DNA from: Pseudonocardia sp. TRM90224
GTDB lineage: Bacteria; Actinomycetota; Actinomycetes; Mycobacteriales; Pseudonocardiaceae
Reading direction: 5' to 3'
Length of the DNA: 64,000 nt
NCBI RefSeq assembly: GCF_021245725.1
Contig: NZ_JAJGSX010000001.1
Location: forward strand, 372,001-436,000
Numbering within the stretch: the stretch's first letter is position 1; each line of letters starts with the position of its first letter. Under the pieces are notes generated by a model that made no database searches, had not been told where the DNA came from, and saw nothing but the letters and a program-made list of their open reading frames with translations. Position numbers and translations under genes: made by a program. Positions 35,410 through 48,200 of the stretch are shown here, piece after piece.

Positions 35410-36158
35410 TGTCGCTCGTCCGCGCCGAACTGCTCAAGGTGCGCAGCAGCCGGGACGTCTGGTGGATCGCCATCGTACCCGTGCTCGTCTCCGCGGCGAC
35501 CACCGCATCCTTCGTGGGCTATGCGACTTCGGCCGGCGGTCCGCTGGAGACGGGCGAGCCGGGGATCCGCGCCAGCATGTACGGGGCTGTGTTCACCGCC
35601 ACCGTGCTGGCGATGTTCTACGGCGCCCAGATCGTGACGAACGAGTTCCGCCACGGCACCGCCACCGCCACCTTCCTGACCACCGCACAGCGCCGGCGGG
35701 TCATCGCCGCGAAGGCCGTGGCGGCCGCGGTGACGGGAGTCGTGCTGGCGGTGATCGCGGCCGCCGTCAACCTCGCCATCGCCGTGCCGTGGCTCGCCTC
35801 CCTCGGCTTCGAGATCAACATCTTGGATCCCGAGGTCGGCGGCGTGCTGGTGTCCGCGGCGGCGTCCGCCCCGCTGTTCGGGGTGCTCGGGGTGGGGCTG
35901 GCCGCGCTGATCCGGAACCCGACGGTGACGATCATCGTCGCGATAGCCTGGCTCTTTTTCGTCGAGAACGTGCTCATGACCGCAATCCCCGCGAGCGGCA
36001 ATTGGCTGCCGAGCGGGGCAGCCGACGCCATCGCCGGCAACCGCGCGGTCGACATCACCGTGGCGCCGATCTGGGCCGGCGCACTCGTCCTGCTGGCCTG
36101 GGCAGCGGTCACGCTCACCGCAGGCCAGGCGGTCATGGCCCGCCGCGACCTGGCGTAG
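35406..36158 (+). CDS. ABC exporter permease
   Basis: Membrane protein of 250 residues with six hydrophobic segments (at about 20-40, 57-76, 100-132, 150-178, 185-200 and 220-240), the ABC-2 permease layout. It starts MSLVRAELLKVRSSRDVWW, the usual amphipathic entry helix of this class, and contains ATATFLTTAQRRRVIAAKAV between helices. It overlaps the ATPase gene by four bases and completes the exporter as a half-transporter pair. Transcription should end at the hairpin at 36182-36219. Confidence 0.9.
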   Translation: MMSLVRAELLKVRSSRDVWWIAIVPVLVSAATTASFVGYATSAGGPLETGEPGIRASMYGAVFTATVLAMFYGAQIVTNEFRHGTATATFLTTAQRRRVIAAKAVAAAVTGVVLAVIAAAVNLAIAVPWLASLGFEINILDPEVGGVLVSAAASAPLFGVLGVGLAALIRNPTVTIIVAIAWLFFVENVLMTAIPASGNWLPSGAADAIAGNRAVDITVAPIWAGALVLLAWAAVTLTAGQAVMARRDLA

Positions 36159-36181
36159 AAAGCGCACCTCACACATCGGAT

Positions 36182-36219
36182 GGTGGCGTCACACAGGTCG
36201 TGCCCTGTGTGACGCCACC
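36182..36219. terminator. bidirectional terminator hairpin
   Basis: GGTGGCGTCACACAGG (36182-36197) and its perfect reverse complement at 36204-36219 form a 16-bp stem with a 6-base loop. Outside it CCTCACAC (36167-36174) and GTGTGAGG can extend the stem. It lies between the stops of the permease gene and the giant gene, so it serves both. Confidence 0.8.
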
Positions 36220-36240
36220 ACGAGGTGTGTGAGGCGCGAG

Positions 36241-39200
36241 CTACGGGTCGGGGGCGTCGTCGACGGACTTGAACCTGAAGAGCGGGCCTTTCTGGTTCTC
36301 GTTCGGCACCAGCAGCTTGCCCAGCTCGGTCGACACCGATTTCTTGAGGCGATCAGCAGCGATCTCGCGCAGCTCGTGGCCGGCGGCGATGTAGCGGGGC
36401 ATGCGGCCGGCGCCCCAGTTCTCGCCCACCAGGCCCCACACTCGATCGCGCACGGCCAGCGACAGCATCCCGGCCGGGCTGGTATCCACCTCCCACTCCT
36501 CGACGACCCGCTCGAGGCTGCTCAGCGTCTCGAGCGAATATTGGCGCAGTCTTTGCCACTCCCTCGACGTCGACCGGTCCCAGAACGACTCGCGGGGCTG
36601 CTTCAGCTCCTTGCTGATCATGGTCTTGCGCAGGGGCAGGCCCACGTCCGACATCATCTGGAACAGCTCGGCAAGCGCCTTCTCGTGCTCACGACGCAAC
36701 ACCGCCTCGTCCACCCTCGGTTCCTGGCGCAGCGTGATCGCGGCCCACCGGAACTCGTCCAGTGCCGCCAGCATGAGCGGGCGCCACTCCGGAGCGTCCG
36801 CGAACCCGTTACCGATCGCGGCACGCACGTCGCGCAGGCGCAGGACGTGCCACGTCCTGACCTCGCGGCTGTAGTGCGCCCACGTCCACAGCTGCTCGAT
36901 AGCGCGGTTCGGCAACCATTCGCGGACGGTGACCGGTGTGTGCAGCTGAGGAGACTGCCAGTCCTTGCCGTCGACCAGCCGCTCGGACGCGTCGGCGAGC
37001 ATCCTCGCGTCCGCGCGCGTCAGCCCCAGCGCCGGAGCGAGCTCCCCGTCGACGAAGGCATGCAGGACGCCGATCACCTCGTTGGCATGGATCCGACGGA
37101 CCCCACCGCGCAGGATGTGGCCGGCGTCGGCCGCCATGCCGAGGTCGTGGTCGAACAGCGCTTCAGCACTGCCCTCGCTCAGCCAGTGCACGGCGGCCGG
37201 CCGGACGTTCGCCCACTGCGGTCCGAGTGGCTCGCCGCGCAGCATCGCGACGGTGGCCAACACCATCTCGTGCAGCACGTCGCGCAACTCGGGGAACGTC
37301 GTGGGCTGCCGGGTCGTGTTCAGCATGTCGAGGAGTTGGGACGCCCACGCGGCCCGGGTGTCGGCCGTCAACGGCGCGCCGTCCAGCAGCGCCCCGAGGT
37401 GCTCCTCGTCGAGGGCGGAGCCGTACGGCAAGCGCAGTCCGGCATCCGTTCCGGCCCGCGTCAGGGCCTCCGCGATCGTGTCCTCGATGCGCGCGATCCG
37501 CTCCTGCGAGTCGCGGAGGTGGTCCGCCTCGGTGTGCGTGCCGGCACCAACGCGGTGGTACAGGTCCTCGTGCTCCAGGGCGATGTCGAGCACTCCGAAC
37601 GCGGACAGCCGCGTGTGCTGCTCGGTCGTGACCATCACGAGGAACGTGCCGCGGTAGGTGAGGCCGAACGTGTAGAGCCGTCCGACGATGGACGCCGCCT
37701 GCGCCGGCTCCGCACCGCGCTGGATCAGCGTGGTGACGAGGTCGGCCTCGTCGACGAGGAACAGCAGCCCCGACGGCGGCCCGCGCTCCCGCAGCAGCTG
37801 CACGGCCGCCCTGATGAGGAGCGCGATCTCCTCCTCGGTGAGGTTCTTGCCGAGCGGCCCGCCGGGGACCGACGCCCGGGGGTTCGCCGCGTGCGCCGCA
37901 GCGAACGCGGCCGCGTCGATCGTCGCCTGCAGCTCCGCCGCGCGCTCGTCGTTGGTGTCGATGGCCGCGCGGAGCCGCCGTTGCAGCCTCGTGAGCCGGG
38001 CGATCCGCCGTCTCACATCGGTGGCCGGGTCGAGCAGGCCGGGTGTGGTTCCGGTGGCCGAGCGCGGGCCGCGGGTGATCGCACGCTGCTGCTCGCGGGC
38101 CGCGGCCAGCTCGTCGGTCACCGCCCGGAGCCGCTTCTCCTGCGCGGCGCCCTCCGCCCGGATCCGGTCCAGCGCCCGCAGGCGGTGGCCGGCGCGCCAC
38201 CGCTCGGCGCCGTCGGCCATCCGCTGCGGCAACGAGCGCCACGCCGCACCGACCCGGCCCGGCAACGGCCTGCCGATGCCCCGCCACACCCGGGTGGCCG
38301 CCGGGCGGAGCACCTTCTCGAAGCCCGTGATGAGGTCGATCGGGTGGTCCTTGCCGCGCAACGTGATCGTGATCGCCCGGAACGTCCAGCGCAGCTCGAA
38401 GAAGTTGCCGAGGTTGACCTGGCCAAAGCCGAAGCCGAGCTGCGACACCGTGAGGTAACGCAGCCCCGGCATGGTGCGCAGCGACAGGTCGTGCGAGCGG
38501 AGCCAGTTCGTCACCCGTCGCACGGGATGCCGGCCGATGAGCTTCGGCGCCGAGACGGCCGGCGCGATCTGCCGACCGCCCATGATCCCGTAGGCCATCG
38601 CGAAGACGTCGAGGTGGAACGTCCCCTCCGGGTCGTACGGGCCGTTGCGCAACGTGAACCGGAACGTCAGCCGGACCACCGGCACCGTGCTGAGCCACTT
38701 GCTGGGGCTCACCAGTCGGGTCGGGGTCACGTCGTCCTCGACGATCAGCCCCTGGATGGCGACGGCGCTGAACAGGACGGTGAGCTTCACCCACTTGCCG
38801 AGGACCCCCGGCAGGCCGATCTCCAGCAGGATCCCGTTCTCGACCGGGTAGGTCACGCCCGCCGAGAACGCCCGCTCGATGAGCACGTTCCGGATCGCCC
38901 GCGCCCGCTCGATCCGCTCGGCGAGCGTCAGCCGGTGCAGCTTGCTGACCGGGGGGAGGCTCTCCGTCAGCCGGTTCTTGAAGTGCGGGAAGAGCGAGAC
39001 GATCCCCGTGATCCTGGTCGCGACCGCCTTCGCCTTCTCCGCCTCCATGCCCAGCAGGGTCAGCAGGTTCTCGATCACCCAGCCGAACGCCTTCTGGATC
39101 ACCGGGGTGTAGAGGCGGATCTCGTACTCGGGGCGGGGTTCGCCGCCGGCGGTCACGCCGATCCGCCTGAAGGTCGCGGCCGCGCCGCGCAGCGCGCCAC

Positions 39201-42200
39201 GGACCTTCGCGAACGCCGCCCGGACCTTGGCCAGGGGCGCACGCAGCTTCTCGAACGGCGCGCTGACCAGCGCCCACCCGATGTGCACCACGAGCGGCAT
39301 GCGCTGCCAAAAGTTGCGCAGCCGGGCCGGCGCTCGGTGCTTCTTCGCAACCGTGCCCGTCGACCGGCCGGTCGTGAGCGCCGCGGCGCCGCGGCGCGAC
39401 GCGAAGAACTTCCGTGCCGCGACCACCAGCGCCGCCCGCGCCCCGACCACCCCGCCCGCGATGCCCGCCGCCGCCAGCGGGTCGCCCGTCACGGCCACCC
39501 ACGAACCGCCCGCCAGCGCGGCGACCACCCCGGTGGCGCGGGCCCGCCACGGCACCGGGGCGGGCGCGTCGAGGTCGTCGACGATCCCGCGGGAGTGCGC
39601 GACGTGTGCGGCCTCGTCGGCGAACGACCCGTTCATGTGCATGCGCTCGTGCTCGACGGCGCGCGCCAGCAGCCCACGCCGCTGCAGCGGCGCGACCCGC
39701 TTCGACATCACCACGAACACCGACGTCGGCCCGTCGCGGAAGCTGAACATGATCAGCTTCGCCACCAGTGCCTCCGCGGCATCGGGCGACATCTTGCGGC
39801 GCACGAGCTCGGCCACCAGGTCCTGCTCGACGACCTCGAGCAGCTCCTCGTTCGCGTTCAGCCGCACCGGTGGGCCGCGGCTGCGGACGCGACCGTGCGC
39901 GCGCATCGTCGGCGGGGCCGTCGCACGGATCCGCTTGAACGACTTCCGCAGCAGCTTCGCCTCGGCCTTGCTGATCCGGCCGTCCGCCAGCGCGCCGCCG
40001 CCCGCCCCGCCGACCCCGCCGCCGACACCACCGCTGATGCCGCCGGCGGAGTGCGACTCCGGCCGGACCCCGAGGCTCGGCGCCGGAGCTGTCAGCTCGG
40101 GTGCAGGACGCTGCCCGGACTGCTCATAGCGGGCTTCGGCGAGGTCGCGCTCGAGCAGGGTGATGTAGCCGGTCCCGGTGGCGTCCACGACGGCGGTCCG
40201 GATCGGCTTCGCGGTGCCGTCGGCGGCGAGCCTGCCCAGCTCCAGGCGCACGTGGAAGGTCAGCCCGACCTCGATCGTCGCGCCGGTGTCCTTGATGAAC
40301 AGCGACGACTCGCCGCGGTTGCCCCCGGTCTCGCCGGCCCCGGCCGAGCTCTGCGCACCGAACGAGACGCTCGGTTCGTCGGCCCCACCGCCGAAGCTCC
40401 ACGAGAGCGGGAGCAGCCGCCCGTCGGACACGCCGTACCCGAACTTGGTCTCCTGCCGGTTCACGGTTCGCAGCTCGACATCGCGGCCGGCGACGATGAT
40501 GCGCCCGCCCGTCGCGACCGCGCTGATCACGATGTCGACGTAGCGGTGGCGGCTGAGCGGGATCCGCGCGATGCGGTGGCCGCCGGGGCTCACCATGCGG
40601 CGCAGGAACGCGCTGCGGGCGTTCGGGGCGAGCGCATGGTCGATGTCGGCCATTGCGGTGCTGCTCAGCCGGCCGCCCGCGATCCGGCGTACCGCGGCCT
40701 GGACGGTCTCCACCAGGTTCGGTGCGTGGACGCCCTCCACGCTGAACTCGTCGGGCAGCCGCAGCTCCCGCGGGTCGGTCACCTGCTCGACGGCGCCGGT
40801 GTCCAGCAGCCCGTTCGGGATCAGCCGGATCAGCTCGCCGAGCACGACCCTGGTGTTCGTGGTGCTGCGGCCGTGCCGGACCTGGATGGTAACGGCGACC
40901 GTCTGCGCCACCCGGTCGGCGCCGTCGAACGTCGCCGTGCCGTCGAGCCGGGTCCCGGTGGTTCCCGTGCTACCGGAGCTGCCGGCCGTGCGGCCCGTGC
41001 TCGCCCCGCCGGAGATCCCGGCCGCGTCGCCCTGCACGCCGCCGCCGATCGTGACCGAGCGGCCGGCGTTCCCCTCGGTCTGCCCGTACCCGTAGTCCTG
41101 GATGATCATCAGCGTGCTCGGCGCCCGGCCCCGCAGCGTCGGCTCCCCCACAACCCGCGCCGTCACCGTCACGTCGACCCAGGTGATGCGGTCGGCGCCC
41201 GGCTCGTTGCCCGGCACCCGCACGGGCAGGCGCAGCCGGTACCCGCGCTCGCCGAGCATCGCGTCGACGTTGCCCGTCCAGCGCTTGCCGGCGAAGGCGT
41301 TGCTCAGCGCCTGCCACAGCACCGGGTCGTGGTCGAGGACACCCGGCACGGTGTGCTCGACGGCCCCGAGCACCTCGCCGAACAGCTCCGTGCGGGTGTC
41401 GTCGGCGCGCCGCCACGTCGCCTGCTCGATCGCCGACTGCCCCAACGCGTCGTGCATGTGGACGGGCAGCTTGACCGCGGGCGGCGCGGCCGCCCGATCC
41501 ACCCCGTCCGCCAGCCGCTCGGCGAGCGGGCCGGGATAGGCGCCGAAGGCCTCGGCCAGGGCCGCGGCGAGCTCCGCTTCGGTGTGGATCGAGTCGCCGT
41601 CGGCCAGGTACCGGTGGATCAGCCGGTGCGCCAGCGCGTCGTCGAGCTGCAACGTGCCGTTGACGAACCGCTCGACCGCATCGGCCACCTGGTCGGCGGG
41701 CAGCTCCAGCTCGTTGCCGACGTACAGCTGCAGCGCGTCGCGCTCCGGCAACGCGAACGCGACGGTGCCGACGACGCCGTCCTCGGTGCCACCGCTGATG
41801 CGGAGGTCCATCGTGTAGACGTAGTGGCGGCCCAGCTCGATCGTCAGGCGTTCCCGGCCCCAGATCCCGAGCCCCGACCAGCCGGTCGAGCGGCTCGTCG
41901 AGCGGCTCCCCTTGATCCCGGCGCCGCCGTTGAGGTCGGCCAGGCGGTTCAGGCCGCCGCCGAACGACCCGCTGAGCCCGATGGCGACCGGGCGGTTGCC
42001 GGACGTCCCGTGGCTGCCCAGCGCGAGGTGGATGTCGCCGATCACCAGGTCGGACACGGTGACCAGGCGCATCGACCTCGGGGTTGCCGTGAGCCACAGG
42101 TCCGAGCGGGTTGTGCTGCCGTCCTGGGCGCGCACCGCGAGCGACGTGCCGTAGCCGGCCTTGATCAGCTCCAGCAGGTGGGTGCGCAGCCCGTCGACGC

Positions 42201-45200
42201 TCACCAGCTCGCGCAGGTGGTGCGCGGCGGGTGAGTCGGGCCGCATCCCCGCCGGCAGCAGCCGCTCGACCAGCGCGTCGACGGCGCCGAAGTCGGCCGC
42301 CAGCGGCGTCATGCGCGCCAGCACACCGTCGCCGACCGGCTGGGCGTCGATCTCGGCGATGGGGTTGCTGTCGGGCAGCAGGTCGGAGGGCAACAGCAGC
42401 TGAGCGGTGCCGTGGACGTGGCCGAGCTCCTCGGTGGCGCCTCCCGGCAGCAGCTGCTCGACGACGACCTTGTGCTTGATCTCGAAGACCGCCGTGGTCG
42501 ACGTGCCCTCGACCAGCGTGACCTGGTTCGCCGTCGCACCGGCCGAGCTGCCCGCGTCGCGGCCCGCCTCTCGGCTGCCCTCGATGCGGAACGAGATGGT
42601 GTCGTCGGCCTGCAGGCCCGGCTCGGCCGGGTCGGTGTCCTTGCCGATCGCGGCCCCGGCCGAGCCCTTGAAGTTCCAGGAGGTCTCGGTCGACTGTGAG
42701 CGGCCGGCCGTGTTGGAGCCGATGTCGAGGCCGACGGTCGTCCACGCGGCGGTGTGGCCCTTGTAGTCGAGCTTGTCCCAGTCGGCCTCGACCCGGACTC
42801 GCACCAGCACGTGCACCGGCTCCTGGCCCGGCTGGTGGCGCAGCAATGTGAAGATCAGACCCTGCTGCGCGGCCTGGTCGTAGCTGCCTTGCAGCCGGAC
42901 GTCCGACAGCTGCTCGGTCAGCTCCCTCAGGTTCGACCACTGGACGGCGAGCTCGCGCGGGTCGATGCCGACGGCGCCGGTCGTGGGCAGCCATCCGGTG
43001 CCGGCCAATTTCTCCATGACCTGGCGGCGCAGCTCGGCCAGGTCCGTGATGTCCCGGACGAGCCCGTGCCCGACACCGCGGATCTTGCCGTCGGCGAAGT
43101 TGTTGCCGATGAACGCCGGCTGCTCGGCCGTCCGGCTCTTCGGCGGACCGGGCTTCGGGTCGTCGCGGAGCACCGCGGTGCCGTCGGCCGCCTCGCCCAC
43201 GACGGCCTCGGCGTCGATGGTGAGGCCGTAGCGGTAGGCGGCGCTCTCGCTCATCCGCACCAGCGCCGTGCCGGCGCCGCGCACGGAGCTCGGGGCGCGG
43301 CTGCCGTCCAGCCAGGTGATCTCGGCCTCGTGCGTGAGCTCCAGCTCCTGCGCGATCGTGCGGCCGGAGAAGCGGTGCACGGCGGGGTGGATCGCCACGC
43401 TGCTCGCGCTCGTCCCGAGCGTGCTCGACCACGACCATCCGCCGCCGAGCCCCGCGTCGAACCCGAACAACCCGCGGACGACGACGGAGATCCGGCGCAC
43501 CGCAGCACCCATACCGGCGCTGCGGCCCGTGCTCAGCGACCCGGAGTTCCCGGAGAACGCGACGAACAGGTCCTCGATGTGCTCCTTGATGCTCGCCGTC
43601 CCGACGATCCGACCGGACACGACCTTCGACGTGATCCGCACGGCCGCGATCGGGTTGCCCCGCTCGTCGACGATCATGCGGAGCAGCCCGTCGGCGTCGG
43701 TCGCGACCTGCAACCGGCCCGGCAGGTCGTTCGCGATGAGCGCGCGGATCTGGTCGCGGGCCAGCTGCCCGATCTCGCCGTGCGCACCGAACCGCACGGC
43801 GATGTCGTCGGCGAACGCGTTCAGCCCCTTCACGACCAGGGGTGCGTGGTGCGGCAGCCGGCCCTGCGGCCGCTGCGGTCCGTCGACCGTCCGTGGTGGG
43901 GCGCGGGCCGCATAGGTGTGCGAGACCCACAACCGCAACAGGTCGGCGTCCTGCGGCCCGATCGCACCGGCGCCCCGGGCGGCGTCGACCCGGACGGTGT
44001 CCGTCCACGCGGTCGGGTTGTCGCCGGCCACCCGCACCGAGAGCTCCCAGCCCATCCCGACCTGCAGCAGCATCGAGTCGCCGCGGTTGTCGGCCACCCC
44101 GCCGTCGAGCACGAAGCCCGACGCCCCGACGGTGGTGCCCTCGTTCCGCCCGATGTTCACCGAGATGCGGAACACCTGGCCCAGCGTCCTCAGCGCGGCC
44201 CCGATGTGCGTGCCATCCATGAGGTCGGCCAGGGCGCCGAGGTCCGGGGTCCAGGGGACGCCGATCCGGCGGTTGGCGCCCGCGCTGAACGAACGACCGC
44301 CCTGCGGGATCGAGCCGACCATCAGCTGCGAGGCCAGCTCCGACGGGGTGACGTCCTCGACCATCTCGCCGAGCCTGATCTCGATCTTGAGCTCGGCCGC
44401 GTCCGGACCGGGGAGCACCATCACGAAGCCCTCGCCGTTCGCGACGCTGCGCAGGCTCGCCCGCACCATGTCGGCGAGCTGGAGCTCGGTGATGCGGGCG
44501 GTGGCGCCCTTGTCGGTCAGCAGCCGGTTCACCGCGGCGGTCGCCTCGGCGAGGAAGGGGAGCTCCTGGATGGCGAACCCGGTGGCCAGCGCCTCCCGCG
44601 GCGGCAGCGTCTCGGCGAGCACGGCGCGGTAGACGACAACCGCGTCGGTGGCCGCGCGCGCGGCGGCGACCACCTTCCTGGCCAGCTCGTCCGTCGGGGC
44701 GCCCGCGGGGAGGCGGGCCAGCGCACCCGCCAGCCGCACGTAGGCGTCCCGCGCTTGGACCGCCTTCGCCTTCGCGGCGGTGTAGCGCCCGGCCGACCGA
44801 GTGTGGCGCTCCAGCTGCTCCAGCGCCACCCGCACGTCGACAGTGGCCTTGCGGGCGCGCTCCCGCTTCCCGCGGTCGTTCTGGGCCTTCGCTGCTTTCA
44901 CCCGCTTGCGCGCCGCAGCGACGTCCTCCCGGGCCTGTTCGGCGGCGCGGGTCTTGGCATCGATCCGGGCGTCGAGCGCGGCGATGTCGGCGTCGATCGC
45001 CTCGACGACCGCGTCGACCCGGCCGCTGGTCTCGGCGACTCCACGGCCCGCCGGCAGCTCCGCGATCCCGGTGAGGATCGTGTCGGCGACCTCGACCAGA
45101 TCGGTGGCCAGCGCCGTAGTCCGGGCTCCGACGAAGCCCAGCTCGTCGGCGAGCGCCGCCGCGTCGCCGGTCAGCGCGGAGCGGTCTAGCGCGTCCGTGC

Positions 45201-48200
45201 CACCGGTTGCGGCCAGCACCTGCCGGGCGACGTCGAGGGCGAGGCCGCGCTCGATCCCGCCCGCGGCGGCCGCGACAGCGAGCGCGTCGAGGACCCCCGC
45301 GACCCGGTCGCCACCGGCCACGTCGGCGAACCGCGCGCCCCACCAGGCCGCAGCTTCGGCGACGGCCACCGGCGCGCCGGCCGCGGCCTCCCGGGTGGTC
45401 AGCCACCGCGCGAGGTGCGCGACCAGCGCCGGGTCGACCGGAACTGCGCTCCCGTCCGGGAGCGTTGCGACGAGCCCCTTCGCCGTCCAGCGCAGGCCGA
45501 CGCCGAGGGCACCGGCGGCCGCGCGCCACGCCATCGCCCCGGGCCACGCCCCGGCGATCAGCGCGTCCAGCTCGGCGAGCCGCGCACGCAGCTCGTCGGC
45601 GACGGGCGCGGTGGGGGCCGCGCCGTCCAGATCGTCGAGCACGGCCCGGATCTCGCCGAGCACCCGGTCCGCGTTCGTGACGTGCAGGTCGTCGAGCTCG
45701 GCCGCCACCTGCCGCAGCGTGTGCTCCCGGTGCACGAGCTGCACCGCGAGCAGCACGGCCTCGACGTTCCAGCCCGCGAGGGCCGCCAGCCACACCGGCC
45801 GCGACCCGGCGTCGACGAGCGCCGCGAACAGCACCTCCAGCCGGTGCCGAGCCTCCGCCCGCTCCTTCGGGTCGGTCGCGGCGGCGTGTTCGGCGGCGGC
45901 CTGGGACATCGCGTTCTCCCACGACCAGCGGGCGATCCGGCCGAGCCCGGCAGTCACGGCCATCCGGATGCCCGTCGACACCGCCGACGGCTTCAGCTGC
46001 CTGATCCGCTTCCACGCGGCACCCGCGAACTTGCGCACGCCGGCCAGGTGGGACAGGCCGGGGCGGCCAGATGCGGCCCACATCCCCAGCGAGAAGAGCC
46101 CGAGGGCGCCGGCCGCGACCCACAGCACCACGCGGGCGACGTCGGCGGCGACCGACCAGAACGGCGGGCCACGGGTCGTGCCGGCGCCCGTGCCGGGTGT
46201 CGGGGTCGAAGTCGGGGTCTCGACCGGGGGTGTCACCGTCGGGGTGGCCGACGGGGTCGCGCTGGGTATCACGCTCGGCGTCGGGGTCGGTGTGGGCGTG
46301 CTGGGCCGCGGCACGGTCGGCTTCATGACTCCCGGGATGGTGATCGGCAACTCGTCGTCGAGCTTCCGGGGGTCCTTTCCGGCGAGCTCCGGGTTCGCCT
46401 TGATCAGCGCGGCGACGCCGCCCTTGACGTTGAAGCGCTGCGCCACATCACACAGGTTGGTGTCGAGCCGCCACACGCCGTCCCACGCCGAAGGCACGTT
46501 CAGCGGCTCTCCGGCGAGGATGAGGTTGCGGGAGGCGAGCGTTGGGAACCGGCCGGGGTTGGCCGCCGCGAGCGCGTCCGGCCCGAGGTTCATCGCCTCG
46601 GTGATGCTGGTGTAGGTGTCGCCTTCCCGAACCTCGAAGGTCAGACCAGGCCGGATCGCGGCCGCGGCCACCGACCCGACGGGGCTGCCGCCGCTCAGTG
46701 CGGTCAGCACACCGGCGACGGGCAGCACCACCATCGCGGCGACGCCCGCGGTGCCGGCCACTACCCGAAGGGCGCCACGGCCGCCCTTGGCGATCGCGCG
46801 GGCCGCCGCGACCACACCGTTCCCGACGACGATCCCGGCGACGGCGGCGAGCGCCGCACCCGGCCCGCCGGCGATACCGGCCGCGATGATCGACGCGGCC
46901 GGCGCGAGACCCAGCGCGACGCGCACGGCGGGCGGGGTGACCGCGTGCCTTGCGAGGCGCTGGAGGATCTGCCACACGACCGCGACTCCGGCGGCGGCGG
47001 CGACGGCCGCGCCCGCGGTCAGGCCGGCCACGATGCCGCCCGCAAGCACGGCGGCTCCGGTGATTGCGCCCGTGCCGATCACCCCGACGAGCCCGCGGAG
47101 CGTCACCCGGTGGGCCCGGACCGCGGCGGCAGCGCCGACTCCGAGCACCAGCGGCGCGGCGCCGAACAACCCGGCGAGCACGGCCGGCGCCACCGTTACG
47201 AACAGGGGGAGCCCGGCCGGCTGGAACCACGGCGCGGCCATCGTCACGATCGCCCACCCGGCGACGACCCGGCGGCCGCGGGTGGTCACCGCACGAACCC
47301 CGCGCACGACACCCGCACCGATCGTGATCCCGGCCATGGCGGCGAGCAACGCGAGCGGCCCACCGGCGAAGGCGGCACCGATCGCAAGCGCGACGGGGAC
47401 CGCGACCCGCGCGGTGCGGGCAGCCAGCGGGTGGATCCGGTTGCCGTTGAGCGCCTGGACGCCTGCTTCCAGCGCGGCGGCCAGCACCACGGCACCGGCG
47501 GATCCGGCGAGCGCCGGAATCACCGTCATGGCACCGAACGTGGTGGCGCCCAGCGCGGTCGCCCCGATCACGGCGCCGGCGACGACCAGCTCGCCAACAC
47601 CGCGTGGCCCGACCACCCGGAGCAGCGCGACGGTCACGGCGACGATCACGGCGACGGCGGTCAGCGCAACCACGGTGAGCGCGATCGGCGTTGCGCCGGG
47701 GATGCCGGCAAATGCTGCTGCGGTGGCGCCCAGCACCAGGCTCGACACCGCGCGCTGCGCGGGCGGACCGCGGACCGACCCGTACCGGAGCTTGCTCGTG
47801 ACCAGCGCGACGACCGTCACGCCCACCACCGGCACCGCGGCGATCAGCAGCGGGGCCGCGCCCAGCAGCGCGGCCGCCAGGCTCCCGGAGCCGAGGACGG
47901 ACAGGACCGCCCCCGCTCGCATCACCGGGCTCTTCCTCCACGGGCGGGTCAGACCGCGGTCCATGTTCCGGAAGGTTCCGGCCAGCGCGGTGCGCGTCTG
48001 CTCGTCCCAGCCGAACCCGTACCGCTCCGCGAACCGCGTGACGGCGTCGAGACCGCCCTTCGTCGAGCCGGCGCGCAGCAGCGCGCGGAGCTCCATGATC
48101 GCGTCGCGGCTCAGCTCGGGCCGCACGCCGCCGGCCTCGTCGGCCAGCCGCAGCAGGTCGCGCAGCACCGGCGTGGGCACACCCTCATCGGCGAGCCCTG

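Noticed and set aside
36229-42234. 2,001-codon + strand frame opposite the end of the giant gene
   Set aside because: Same reason: composition of Arg, His, Gln and Pro only, no start signal, and it would begin inside the stop region of the giant gene.
40970-46123. 1,717-codon minus-strand frame overlapping the giant gene
   Set aside because: Arg/Gly-rich frame-shifted reading of the same DNA; the continuous 7,511-codon frame covers it with coherent domains.
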